Source: a virus
Reading direction: 5' to 3' (one strand)
Virus record (IMG/VR): IMGVR_UViG_3300032116_022062
Coordinates: 19,123-83,122 of that record
DNA: 64,000 nt
Shown: positions 34,138 through 43,165 of the stretch, piece after piece
Position numbering within the stretch: the first letter of the stretch is position 1
How the letters are laid out: the number at the start of each line of letters is the position of its first letter
Notes under the pieces: generated by a model
What the model was told of the DNA's origin: nothing
What the model saw: only the letters and a program-made list of their open reading frames with translations
Databases searched by the model: none
Made by a program: the position numbers and the translations under genes

Positions 34138-34782
34138 ATGGCGGAAACGAATACATATAGTTTAGGAAAAGCTTGGAATGTAATTAGCAATTGCGCGGCG
34201 GTTACTGGCATAACAGCTTCTGGTCCTGCATTGATAAAGTCAATTGAAGTTCCACCAAATAACTTCGGTGTAGGAGATATTGTGCAAATAGAAGCATGTT
34301 TTTCAAAACAGGGTAGTAGTGGTAAATATTTCACTGAACTATATTGGAATACATCAGCTACACTAACAAATGCTCGTTTAATTTGCCATGGTACATTAAA
34401 TCCTACTTATGACGGTGATTATGCTCCTGCTTCATTTACATATAGTAATATATTTAGAAGAGTTCAAATTGTTAGTTTAACTAATTCTACGAGATCTTTT
34501 GATCCATACAATACTTTTAATTCTTCTACTTTTAGTAGAGGTACTGATTTATTTTTTAGAGACAGAGTTTCAGGTACTGTTGATGATCAGTATCAAATTA
34601 TTGGAACACAAGAGTCTCTCGGATCTATAGATTGGACACACTATAATCAAATAGCTCTTAACGGTGGTTTTATTATTGCTGCTGGGGGTGTGGAAAACTC
34701 TAATGATAGGTTAAGGTGTGAGTGGATAAAGATAAGTAATTTGACCACAGGTAACTTTACTGTACCAGCTCCTCCTCGTTAA
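34138..34782 (+). CDS. Small virion protein, tandem paralogue 3
   Basis: 214 residues with the common plan: VPPNNFGVGDIVQIEACFSK, FTELYWNTSATLTNARLI, FSRGTDLFF, IDWTHYNQIALNGGFIIA and CEWIKISN, plus a Pro-rich C-terminal extension (FTVPAPPR). It lies 7 bases after paralogue 2. The stop shares TTAA with the DUF6165-like gene of the glycosylation cassette. Confidence 0.7.
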   Translation: MAETNTYSLGKAWNVISNCAAVTGITASGPALIKSIEVPPNNFGVGDIVQIEACFSKQGSSGKYFTELYWNTSATLTNARLICHGTLNPTYDGDYAPASFTYSNIFRRVQIVSLTNSTRSFDPYNTFNSSTFSRGTDLFFRDRVSGTVDDQYQIIGTQESLGSIDWTHYNQIALNGGFIIAAGGVENSNDRLRCEWIKISNLTTGNFTVPAPPR

Positions 34783-35150
34783 TATTTTTGATAAGACTTC
34801 TCTTCTACAAATAAAGATCCATATTTTATATTAATTTCTTTTTTAATTTCAGCTCTTTGATCATTTGTGAAATAAACTAATCTTGCGAGTTCTATAAAAT
34901 TTTCGTCAAATTCTTTATTTCTTTCCTTATCTCTGATATCATCTTCTATTATCCAAAGTTTTTTATTTATAGAAACTAATTTTTGATAGTCAATTTCTTC
35001 GATTTTTAATTGATTAAAAACTATATTATTCAGATAAATAAATTCTTTTTCAATATTTTTCAATTTTTCATTATTTGTGATATTTTTCATTTTTATATCT
35101 AATATTGATAGTTTATCAACTATTTCACCAATTGAAACTTCTATTTCCAT
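34779..35150 (-). CDS. DUF6165-like protein of the glycosylation cassette
   Basis: 123 residues. The family hallmarks are visible: EVSIGEIVDKLSILDIKMKN at the start, KLWIIEDDIRDKE near 60-75, FIELARLVYFTNDQRAEIKK and the end GSLFVEEKSYQKY. Proteins of this family (DUF6165) occur with glycosyltransferases and tetratricopeptide proteins, but the biochemical role is unknown. It lies 5 bases downstream of the glycosyltransferase-methyltransferase gene, so it is the third gene of a minus-strand operon. Confidence 0.75.
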   Translation of the reverse strand: MEIEVSIGEIVDKLSILDIKMKNITNNEKLKNIEKEFIYLNNIVFNQLKIEEIDYQKLVSINKKLWIIEDDIRDKERNKEFDENFIELARLVYFTNDQRAEIKKEINIKYGSLFVEEKSYQKY

Positions 35151-35155
35151 TTTTA

Positions 35156-36958
35156 TTAATAATTTTTTATGTGTATAATTACTTCTGTAAAGTATTCTAA
35201 AAAGTGATCATTGAATAAGTCCCATTTTACATTGTATCCATCTAAAGAATAAACCTCGTAGTTTGGAAATTGAACTAATATTTCATCTCTAAACTTTCTA
35301 AATTTTTCCTTTAAATTATTTCCCAAGTGCCATTCTCCAGAAATCTTACTCACATTACTTTTAATCCATTCAATATTTTTTGAATTAAAGATGTCATATT
35401 CACCACCTTCGCAGTCCGTTTTTAAGAAGTCAATTTTATTAATATTATATTTTTCAATCAGGTCACTGAATGAAATACATTCCATTTTTTGTTGTCCTCC
35501 GTAAATATAATCACCATCGGTTATTCCTGTTTCATCGGATATTCCCAGCTTCAAACAGGTGGATGAAATATCTTTCATATTTTCCAATAAAGTATCAAAT
35601 TCCACATCGCTTGGTTCTAAACAATACACGTGTTTAATTTTTTCACCAGCTGAGTAAGGAAATGGACCTACTGAACTTCCAATATCCATAACAACATCAC
35701 CTTTTTCAATTTGAAAAAATCTTTCATAAATTTTGTCTTCAAATATTTCTTTGATAAGTATTTCTTTTTGATTCAAATTATCTTTCATCCATCCCCATTC
35801 GAAGTTATTTAATTTATCAATACTTTTGATTCTATTGATTACCATTTGACCGGTAATCTTTTTGTGACATTCAAATTGTCTGTCGGTTCCTTTATGGACA
35901 GGACACCAATTCCAGTCGCCTTTATCAAATCTAAACTCACTTTTATTCCAACATCCAGAACAAACACTTCTATCAATAATTCTACTACAGTTTGATTGAA
36001 ATTCGTGGTCTGATGTTGTAAAATTAGAAATCATGACAACATGTTTTCCTAATGCCCATGACAACCATGAAAGTCCACTCGATAAACCAATCATAAACTC
36101 ACTGTGGTGAATCACATTCATTGTATATTCTATGCTAGTATCTAATAAATTTTCAACTCCGTAGTATTCTACCGAATCTTTTGATATATTTACGACTTTG
36201 TATCCAGATCCGTTTAGATAGTTTATAACTTCTTGCCATCCAGTTAGATTATTCCAGTATTTAAGACCAGATGTTGAGTGTGGTGCAATAACTACATATT
36301 TTTCTTTATATGGATTTTGACCAGGCACGAAGTCAATTTCAGGTTTAATTTCTTTAAATTCTAATCCTAATATATTAGAGGCCGCTTTTTGTAAAGGTAT
36401 TGTATTTGGTTCTTCCGGCTCTTTGTCTTTATTCCAGAACCATCCTAAAACATACATAGCATAAAGGTTATGAACTACAACTCCTGGATCTATAAACTCT
36501 ATTTCAGGATAAGAATTCCTAAATAATTTATTCCAAAATGTTGATGTGATTACATGACAATTCCATTTTTTTCTAAATTCATCAATATAAGGCATCCAAG
36601 CGATAGTGTCTCCTAATGAAGATGAATCCATGCTTATATAGACTCTTTTTCCTGTGCAGTCATAATTAAATTCTATTAACTTACCTGAGTCATCAACGAC
36701 AATTCTCCATTTCTCAAAATAGGTTTTACTTGGAGATGCCCACATTCCTGAACTTAAATCAGTTTTATAAACTAAATTATTTTCTCCATCAAAGAAAAAG
36801 ACTGGATACTTTTTCTTTGAATTACCAACAACTTCAAAGAATGCCTTTTGAACAAAGTGTAGATTAAATGAAACGTTGTCTTCAATTGTTTGTTTTTTTA
36901 TTAACTCAGTTGAGTTAAACTCATCAATATATCTTTGTTTAGTTTCTTTTGAATTCAT
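35156..36958 (-). CDS. Heptosyltransferase-like glycosyltransferase fused to FkbM methyltransferase
   Basis: 600 residues. The N-terminal part (about 1-375) resembles bacterial autotransporter O-heptosyltransferases (TibC/Aah type): VYISMDSSSLGDTIAWMPYI, VVIAPHSTSGLKYWNNLTGW and MIGLSSGLSWLSWALGK. A Cys cluster (CSGCW ... CPVH ... FECH) resembles the iron finger of that family. The C-terminal part (about 400-600) is an FkbM-type SAM methyltransferase: VMDIGSSVGPFPYSAG (SAM loop), VYCLEPS and IDFLKTDCEGGEYDIF. It would transfer a sugar to protein Ser/Thr and methylate a sugar. It overlaps the preceding glycosyltransferase gene by 4 bases. Confidence 0.8.
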   Translation of the reverse strand: MNSKETKQRYIDEFNSTELIKKQTIEDNVSFNLHFVQKAFFEVVGNSKKKYPVFFFDGENNLVYKTDLSSGMWASPSKTYFEKWRIVVDDSGKLIEFNYDCTGKRVYISMDSSSLGDTIAWMPYIDEFRKKWNCHVITSTFWNKLFRNSYPEIEFIDPGVVVHNLYAMYVLGWFWNKDKEPEEPNTIPLQKAASNILGLEFKEIKPEIDFVPGQNPYKEKYVVIAPHSTSGLKYWNNLTGWQEVINYLNGSGYKVVNISKDSVEYYGVENLLDTSIEYTMNVIHHSEFMIGLSSGLSWLSWALGKHVVMISNFTTSDHEFQSNCSRIIDRSVCSGCWNKSEFRFDKGDWNWCPVHKGTDRQFECHKKITGQMVINRIKSIDKLNNFEWGWMKDNLNQKEILIKEIFEDKIYERFFQIEKGDVVMDIGSSVGPFPYSAGEKIKHVYCLEPSDVEFDTLLENMKDISSTCLKLGISDETGITDGDYIYGGQQKMECISFSDLIEKYNINKIDFLKTDCEGGEYDIFNSKNIEWIKSNVSKISGEWHLGNNLKEKFRKFRDEILVQFPNYEVYSLDGYNVKWDLFNDHFLEYFTEVIIHIKNY

Positions 36959-38790
36959 ATTTCTTCTAATTTTTTTATCATTTTATTTAGTATTGGTAAG
37001 TTTTTTTCGCCGTGTATGAATAGTAAGTTTTCTTTTTTTGATGGAATTCGTAACCATGAATCTACTATTACATCTTTGTCAGAAAAACCAATTTCTGAAT
37101 ATACTCTATCAATCGTATCTAAAGTTCCATTTACATAAATACAAGGTAATCCGTCTAATATTTTCTTTTTATATAAAAGACAATTTAAAATAGTTTCTTC
37201 GTTATAAGGAGCAAACCATTCGTTATTTTCTAATATTATTGGATTTTCACACATATCGGACCACTCTTGTAAAAAATCTAAAGTATTTTTACCAGCGATA
37301 AAATAACCTGTTTGTCTATATCTTTCTCTAATTTTCTGATCTATATCATACAATTCACAAACTGGATGCTCTAGTGTATTTGTTAAGTCTTCTTTAGTTT
37401 CAGCTCCTCCTCTCCCGTTGTAAAAAAGATAGTCATATACTCCTTCTACAAAGTATGGATATTCTAAATATTTAGGATACATTGAAAAGATGTTATCAAC
37501 ATATTTAGTAGCAATTGAATCGCTATCTACATATGCGACTGTTTCTACATATTTTTCTAAAACATCTTTGACTACTTTTGGTCTTTGTATTAACATTTTA
37601 TAAATGTTAGAGTTTCCTCTATTTATGTAAAAGTTATCACCAATAGTGTTATACATTTCGGAATCCACTTCTAAATCACATATCCAATTTATTGTATGGC
37701 AGTTTTCTATATCTAAAACTCTATCTGAATTCATCAGATAGACATAAATTGGGTGATTACTTGATTTTCTTATTGATTCAGCACATAATTTCGATATTTC
37801 AAAGTATTTTTCATTTGAATAAAGAACATATCCAAATTTATGTTTAGAATTTTCCTTTATTATATTTTCTAATAATTTTGAGTCTTTATTAGTATCCCCT
37901 TTCAAGAAATGGCAATTTTGTTCATTATTATAGATTCCACAATATGTCTGTAAGTTGAACATTAGTATCGGTATATCATAACAGAGAGTTTCTTTTATGA
38001 CGAGTGGATTTAATTCAAATCGTGAAGTAAAAAGAAACACATCACATGCTTCAATAAAGTTTTTGACATCTGATCTTTCTCCCCAAATTCTACAATTATC
38101 TGGTTTATTTTCAATTACTGGACCCCAATAATCTTGAAAATTACCCGCTAAGTTACCTACAAAATGAAATTCGTAATTTTTGTCTAAAAAATGTTTAGCA
38201 ATTTCAAATGCGTATCCTTGATTTTTTCCGGAAGTAAATAACCCAACATTTAAGACGTGTATTTTATTAGGGTCAAGTCCTAATTCGACTTGAGATTTAT
38301 ATTTGTTTCGACTTTTTTTATCAATTGGATATTCGATGACCGTCGAATCCACTCCTAAATGTTTGTACATTTCTAATGACCACTGAGATACAAATGTAAA
38401 TTTATCTGGAAGATATCTTTTAAGTCCGGAATTGTTATGAGAACTATGAGTTGTCTCTATTATTTTCCAATTTCTTTCACTGCAATAAATCTTTTTAAGT
38501 ATCTCTTCTTTAATGAATGTTTCGGATATCTCTTCAATTAAAATTAATTCTGGTGATAATTCATCAATAATTGAAATTATTTTTTCTTTATTTTCATAAA
38601 GTGGAATAAAGTTATCGCCAAGTATTTCGATAACAGCATTTCTTTGAACAACAAAATCTGATGATAAAAAATCATATTCTATACACCAAATATCATAGGT
38701 GTCTTTTAAAATTTGTATTTTATTTAGAGTGAATTGTGGAGCTCCTCCTGTTGAAAAGTGAGAAGAAATTATTAAAAGTCTCTGTTTCAT
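36955..38790 (-). CDS. Two-domain glycosyltransferase (GT-B plus GT-A)
   Basis: 611 residues from the ATG at 38790. The N-terminal 330 residues look like a GT4-type GT-B enzyme: ISSHFSTGGAPQFTLNK, HVLNVGLFTSGKNQGYAFEI, then CDVFLFTSRFELNPLVIKET with the Glu-x(7)-Glu-like site. The C-terminal part (about 330-600) is GT-A-like, with FGYVLYSNEKYFEISKLC and a DxD-type VAYVDSDSIA for metal and nucleotide-sugar binding. It would build or extend a glycan. It is the first gene of the minus-strand cassette facing the fibre genes, so virion fibres are plausible acceptors. Confidence 0.8.
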   Translation of the reverse strand: MKQRLLIISSHFSTGGAPQFTLNKIQILKDTYDIWCIEYDFLSSDFVVQRNAVIEILGDNFIPLYENKEKIISIIDELSPELILIEEISETFIKEEILKKIYCSERNWKIIETTHSSHNNSGLKRYLPDKFTFVSQWSLEMYKHLGVDSTVIEYPIDKKSRNKYKSQVELGLDPNKIHVLNVGLFTSGKNQGYAFEIAKHFLDKNYEFHFVGNLAGNFQDYWGPVIENKPDNCRIWGERSDVKNFIEACDVFLFTSRFELNPLVIKETLCYDIPILMFNLQTYCGIYNNEQNCHFLKGDTNKDSKLLENIIKENSKHKFGYVLYSNEKYFEISKLCAESIRKSSNHPIYVYLMNSDRVLDIENCHTINWICDLEVDSEMYNTIGDNFYINRGNSNIYKMLIQRPKVVKDVLEKYVETVAYVDSDSIATKYVDNIFSMYPKYLEYPYFVEGVYDYLFYNGRGGAETKEDLTNTLEHPVCELYDIDQKIRERYRQTGYFIAGKNTLDFLQEWSDMCENPIILENNEWFAPYNEETILNCLLYKKKILDGLPCIYVNGTLDTIDRVYSEIGFSDKDVIVDSWLRIPSKKENLLFIHGEKNLPILNKMIKKLEEI

Positions 38791-38828
38791 CAATAAATTA
38801 TATTGTCAATAAAATAAAAGTTTCTTTT

Positions 38829-38838
38829 TTAATATATA
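38829..38838 (+). promoter_or_regulatory. Late-type promoter element TTAATATATA, short spacing
   Basis: An exact match, 4 bases before the ATG at 38843. Confidence 0.65.
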
Positions 38839-38842
38839 CTCT

Positions 38843-39607
38843 ATGAAATTGACAAAATTCTTTGAGTTTAAAAGAGGAGCTTTTACTCCAATTAAGTCAT
38901 TTAGGATTCAAAATGAATTACCTTCAAAGTTGTGGGATAATTTTGAATTGGACGGTGATATTAAAAAACAGTTATTACAAATTGCTCAGGATTTCTTTGA
39001 AGGAACTGAAATAAAAACGGATGTTGTTGATATAGTTTTATGTGGATCTCTGTGTAATTATAATTGGTCTGAAAAATATTCAGACTATGATTTACATATA
39101 ACTATAGATTATAAAAATGTTGATGAAGACTATGATTTAGTTGAAAAACTATGTGATTATGCTAAGAAAATTTGGAACCAACAACATGATATTAAAATAA
39201 AGGGTTATGAGGTTGAGGTTTGTATTCAGGATGATGCAATTATGCGTGATGAGTTAAAAACCGGAAAAATGGGAGGAGTCTACTCATTGATGAATGATAA
39301 ATGGGTTAAAAAACCAGAAAAAGTTGATTTTAAACCAAATGAGAGAATGATTAAAGAAAAATCTAAGACTATTATAATGTCTATAGATGATATTGAATCC
39401 GATTCTAAAGAAAAGGACTTTGATGAACTAGAACCAAAGATAAAAAAGGTTTGGAAAAAGATAAAAAGTTATCGACAAAGTGGATTAGATTCCGAAAGTG
39501 GTGAATTTTCATTGGGTAACTTAGTATTTAAGTTACTAAGAAGAAATGGATATATCGGAAAAATCATGGAAATGAAAAGAAAATTATACGACAAACAATT
39601 TAAATAA
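38843..39607 (+). CDS. Nucleotidyltransferase-fold protein with capsid-targeting-like N-terminus
   Basis: 254 residues. MKLTKFFEFKRGAFTP is a variant of the shared peptide. The nucleotidyltransferase core has DIVLCGSLCNYNWSEKYSDY ending in the D-x-D of YSDYDLHI (about 68-90), and a third carboxylate in GYEVEVCIQD near 130. Similar NTase-fold proteins are common in T4-like phages, often annotated only as predicted nucleotidyltransferase; the substrate is unknown. A Lys-rich C-terminal helical region follows. First of three closely spaced plus-strand genes. Confidence 0.75.
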   Translation: MKLTKFFEFKRGAFTPIKSFRIQNELPSKLWDNFELDGDIKKQLLQIAQDFFEGTEIKTDVVDIVLCGSLCNYNWSEKYSDYDLHITIDYKNVDEDYDLVEKLCDYAKKIWNQQHDIKIKGYEVEVCIQDDAIMRDELKTGKMGGVYSLMNDKWVKKPEKVDFKPNERMIKEKSKTIIMSIDDIESDSKEKDFDELEPKIKKVWKKIKSYRQSGLDSESGEFSLGNLVFKLLRRNGYIGKIMEMKRKLYDKQFK

Positions 39608-39608
39608 T

Positions 39609-40304
39609 ATGGATATTAAAATTTCAGAAATACAAGAACTATTTAAAGAGATATTCGAGGAAGAAGAGGGAATTGCTTCTTCCGTAGAGATAGTTTATGA
39701 GATGTCACCAGATGAAAAGTTTTATAAGATGGTGATATCTATTCAGGGTTTAGAAACTGAAGATGTTTCTATTATACATACAAAGTACATATTCAAAGTT
39801 GATTTAAATAAAAAAAATCTAATTGAGAATTCTTTTATTTACTTATATGATATAAATTGTGTTTATCACAAAATTGAGTTTGAAAATGTATTAGATGTTA
39901 AGAAGAAAATTGAAGATATCATAGACTCAAATGATTTTGGTCAAGATTTACAAATTCTTTCAGACTTTATTGAAGCACCCGCTATGTTTTTAAATTACTA
40001 CATGCGTAGAGCAAAAATCACTGACTATTCGGTCTTTGATGTTGAGTATCAACCAAAGTTTAAAACAACTCCTTGTGATGAAACCACATTTGACTTTAAA
40101 ATCAACATAAATAATAACTATAATATGGAGTTGTCAATTTCTAAGGTTGATAAAACAAGTGAGGATGAAATAGACATATATAAATACCAATTTCGTTTTA
40201 TGGATGAGATAGAGACGTTTGAAACAGACACTCTTAAAAACCTGCACTTCTTTATTGGTGACCATGTCGCTAAAATATTAGATAAAAAACTTAAAAATAA
40301 ATAA
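39609..40304 (+). CDS. Unknown protein
   Basis: 231 residues, acidic, mixed alpha/beta, beginning MDIKISEIQELFKEIFEEEE. Beta-rich stretches (FYKMVISIQGLETEDVSIIH, DFKININNNYNMELSISK) alternate with helices. The second half may repeat the fold of the first, since both show a strand pair then a helix. No family recognised. It starts one base after the NTase stop, and its TAA overlaps the next ATG. Confidence 0.62.
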   Translation: MDIKISEIQELFKEIFEEEEGIASSVEIVYEMSPDEKFYKMVISIQGLETEDVSIIHTKYIFKVDLNKKNLIENSFIYLYDINCVYHKIEFENVLDVKKKIEDIIDSNDFGQDLQILSDFIEAPAMFLNYYMRRAKITDYSVFDVEYQPKFKTTPCDETTFDFKININNNYNMELSISKVDKTSEDEIDIYKYQFRFMDEIETFETDTLKNLHFFIGDHVAKILDKKLKNK

Positions 40305-40951
40305 TGAAATATTTACATAAGTTTTTACAACATTTAAATGAATCTCAGGATATAACAGATCTTTCTAAAGAAGAGTTAGATGAGATGTTACTTCCTATAA
40401 AGGATTTGGATATTGAATATTCTTTTCAGCCACCAAGAACAATCACAGAAGGTGAATATGAGGGATATACTTCAATGAATATCATATTCAGAAATTCATT
40501 TAAAACTGGACCTATGGGTGGTTACACCGAAATGATAATTGATGATAAGTTTTGGGAGTTTTTAGATGAACTTATATCTTTTAAAAATCGTTTAGAAAGT
40601 GTCCAGGTGTCAATTAATACTAGTTGGAAATGGGGTATTGTCGTTTGTTTTATTCAAAATGCAAAAGTAGAAGGCGATTTATTCAAAGTTCAAAAATTGT
40701 ACAATGAAATGTCCAAAAGGACAAGTGCTGCAAAAAGTGATTTTGTAAATGGTATTGTGAAAAGATTAAATAAAGAAGAATTTAAAATTACTGTAAATTG
40801 TAATGGTTTTGGACCTGGTAGTTATACTGATAGAAAGTGGAATGGTCTTTTTAGGGGAATAGATTTCTCTGATTTCGATGTTGAGAAAAATATAACAGAG
40901 GACCGATACGGTGATAAACAGGCAGAGATTACAATAACTATTAAAAAGTAA
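40304..40951 (+). CDS. Unknown protein with capsid-targeting-like N-terminus
   Basis: 215 residues. MKYLHKFLQHLNESQD is the shared peptide, with L-N-E before Ser as the candidate cleavage site. The body contains EGYTSMNIIFRNSFKTGPMG and VQVSINTSWKWGIVVCFIQN, then NGFGPGSYTDRKWNGLFRGI, a beta-rich fold without recognised relatives. Its ATG overlaps the previous stop, showing translational coupling. It is the last gene before the portal. Confidence 0.68.
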   Translation: MKYLHKFLQHLNESQDITDLSKEELDEMLLPIKDLDIEYSFQPPRTITEGEYEGYTSMNIIFRNSFKTGPMGGYTEMIIDDKFWEFLDELISFKNRLESVQVSINTSWKWGIVVCFIQNAKVEGDLFKVQKLYNEMSKRTSAAKSDFVNGIVKRLNKEEFKITVNCNGFGPGSYTDRKWNGLFRGIDFSDFDVEKNITEDRYGDKQAEITITIKK

Positions 40952-40973
40952 TTTCTGGAGGAATATCAAAAAT

Positions 40974-40983
40974 TTAATATATA
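40974..40983 (+). promoter_or_regulatory. Late-type promoter element TTAATATATA
   Basis: An exact match, 23 bases before the portal ATG. Confidence 0.65.
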
Positions 40984-41006
40984 TCACAAAATTTTAGCAT
41001 TTTTAA

Positions 41007-42734
41007 ATGGCTACTTATAACAATTTTAATACATCAGGATTTGGTCAGAATTTCATAGGAAATAACTCAGCAATAGAAAATAAAGGATTATTTAGTAGAA
41101 TCTTAAGAACACTTTCTAATTATGGTATGAACTATGATGACATGATTATAAAAAATCAAGTCGGTATTGGAATCAATGAAGATCCTTACTCAGCAAAGGG
41201 TAATTCTATGTATGATTTCTTTTCACAAAGAGCTGTTGCTTCAGTTTTAAATAGAAAATCAATTCCTTATTTAGATAAGTCATATGCTGATAAAAGAAGA
41301 ATTTTAAGAGAGTATTCAATTAAAGATGAAATTAGAGATTTTGTTTCTGCTATATCAGATGAGACAGTAGTTTATAACGAGGATAAAGACTTTTGTTCAC
41401 CAAGACCGCTGCCTACTGATTATTCACAAGAAATAACAGATAAGTATCAAGAATTTTTTGAGAGATTATACACAAAATTTGGATTCTCGGATAATATCAC
41501 CGCTTGGAATATGTTGAGAGATTTCTTAATTGATGGATATATTGCAATTGAAATAATTTATGATGATAAAAAGAAAAATGTTATCGGATTCAACAGATTG
41601 AGACCCGAGACATTAGTTCCGGCTTATGAGCCAAATGTTGGCCACCTTTGGATTCAGTTTCCAGAAGATCCTCAACTTAGGAGAATTTTCTTAGATTCTC
41701 AGATTATTTATATATCATATTCCACTCAAAATGATTATTCGGAAACTTCTTATGTGGAAGGATTAATCAAGCCTTATAACCAATTAAAAATTCTTGAACA
41801 AACAAGAATTATGTGGAACGTAACAAATGCAATGATTTGGCAAAAATTTACAATTCCAATTAAAGGTTTATCTCGTCAAAGAGCAGAAGAACAGATAGGT
41901 CAATTAATTCATGACTATTCGGAGGAAGTTGAATGGGATGATACCTTAGGAACTTTATCAATAAATGGGTCTAAGCACTTACACTATAACAAACAAATCT
42001 GGTTTCCAGAAGGAGATGCCGGAACACCGGGATTTGAAATCGTTAAACAAGAGGGACATGACTTAAATGATGAAACAATGTTAAAGTGGTTTCACCAAGG
42101 ACTTAAAAGAGCTTCAAAAATTCCACTTACTCGTTTTGAGGGTGACTCGGGTGGTGGTAACTTAATAACAGATGCCGCTGAGATGACAAGAGATGAAATT
42201 AAGTTTCATAATTTTATTAGTAGATTGAGAGCAAATTTTAAAGAGATTATTGTTAAGCCTCTTAAATTACAAATGCTAATCGAGTTTCCTGAGTTAAAGG
42301 ATGATGAAGTTTTTGTTAATAGCGTTGATATCATTTTCTATACTAATCAGATTTTTGAAGAATGGAAAAAAATAAATAATTTAGCTAAAAGAGCTGAGGC
42401 TGTTACTACATTAACCGGAATTATGAATGGAGAACAACCATATTTTCACATTGAGTGGATTATGGATAATGTCTTTAAATTAACACCTGAAGAAAAAACT
42501 GAAAACCAAAGATATTGGGCTAAAGATGCCGCTAATAAAGCGGCTGCTGGTGCGGCTGGTGCTGCTCCTGGTGCTGAAGGTGGTGCTCCAGTTGAAGGAG
42601 AAATGCCGGCTGAAGGTGGAGAAGCTCCTGTTGAGGGTGGTGGTGAAGCTCAAGCAGGAGCTCAAGATGCTCCAGAGGCACCTGCTGAAGGAGGAGGAGA
42701 AGCGCCCGCTGAAGGAGGAGAATTTGAGTTTTAA
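41007..42734 (+). CDS. 20: Portal protein, T4 gp20-like
   Basis: 575 residues. The gp20-type core is recognisable: KRRILREYSIKDEIRDFVSA, the EIIYDDKKKNVIGFNRLRPE region, SYVEGLIKPYNQLKILEQTR, and AEMTRDEIKFHNFISRLRAN in the clip/stem region. The portal dodecamer is the DNA channel and the packaging motor's base. An unusual C-terminal tail of about 65 residues is rich in Gly, Ala, Glu and Pro (GEAPVEGGGEAQAGAQ), ending FEF. This tail is absent from T4 gp20 as I know it. It has its own promoter. Confidence 0.88.
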   Translation: MATYNNFNTSGFGQNFIGNNSAIENKGLFSRILRTLSNYGMNYDDMIIKNQVGIGINEDPYSAKGNSMYDFFSQRAVASVLNRKSIPYLDKSYADKRRILREYSIKDEIRDFVSAISDETVVYNEDKDFCSPRPLPTDYSQEITDKYQEFFERLYTKFGFSDNITAWNMLRDFLIDGYIAIEIIYDDKKKNVIGFNRLRPETLVPAYEPNVGHLWIQFPEDPQLRRIFLDSQIIYISYSTQNDYSETSYVEGLIKPYNQLKILEQTRIMWNVTNAMIWQKFTIPIKGLSRQRAEEQIGQLIHDYSEEVEWDDTLGTLSINGSKHLHYNKQIWFPEGDAGTPGFEIVKQEGHDLNDETMLKWFHQGLKRASKIPLTRFEGDSGGGNLITDAAEMTRDEIKFHNFISRLRANFKEIIVKPLKLQMLIEFPELKDDEVFVNSVDIIFYTNQIFEEWKKINNLAKRAEAVTTLTGIMNGEQPYFHIEWIMDNVFKLTPEEKTENQRYWAKDAANKAAAGAAGAAPGAEGGAPVEGEMPAEGGEAPVEGGGEAQAGAQDAPEAPAEGGGEAPAEGGEFEF

Positions 42735-43165
42735 GAGTTAAGAATGTCTAAGTCAAAGTCGGTAAGAGAATCAATTCCTTTATCTAAAATTTTATCTAAG
42801 ATATCATCTTTTGAAATCCATTCTTTTTTATATTTTTTTATCAAATATAAAATTTCTTCCTCGACATTCCTTTGATAATTGTTGTAGTATTTTGTTTTTA
42901 TAAAATCGTCATTGATTATTTGTCTTGTTAAATCAATCAATTTAAATTTTAAATTATAACTATTGTAGAGGATATCTAGCTTTTTTAGCAAATAATCATT
43001 TAGAATTGCAAACATACATTCAAAGTTATTCTCGTCTGTATATTCTACTATAGATATTTTACTGTATAGACTTTGAATATACTCTACCTCTGTAGAGCTC
43101 ATTTTTTTCAATAATTTATCCAACTCATACTGAGTGTGTTGAGTTACAACTTTATAAAATTTCAT
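42731..43165 (-). CDS. Unknown protein with C-terminal DILDKI motif
   Basis: 144 residues, helical. The C-terminus DDILDKILDKGIDSLTDFDL closely resembles residues 24-45 of the protein encoded at 7086-7601 and the rhomboid-associated motif of Bacteroidota. It begins MKFYKVVTQHTQYELDKLL. The stop shares TTAA with the portal gene and its start overlaps the previous minus-strand gene by 4 bases. It lies downstream of RNase R. Confidence 0.65.
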   Translation of the reverse strand: MKFYKVVTQHTQYELDKLLKKMSSTEVEYIQSLYSKISIVEYTDENNFECMFAILNDYLLKKLDILYNSYNLKFKLIDLTRQIINDDFIKTKYYNNYQRNVEEEILYLIKKYKKEWISKDDILDKILDKGIDSLTDFDLDILNS

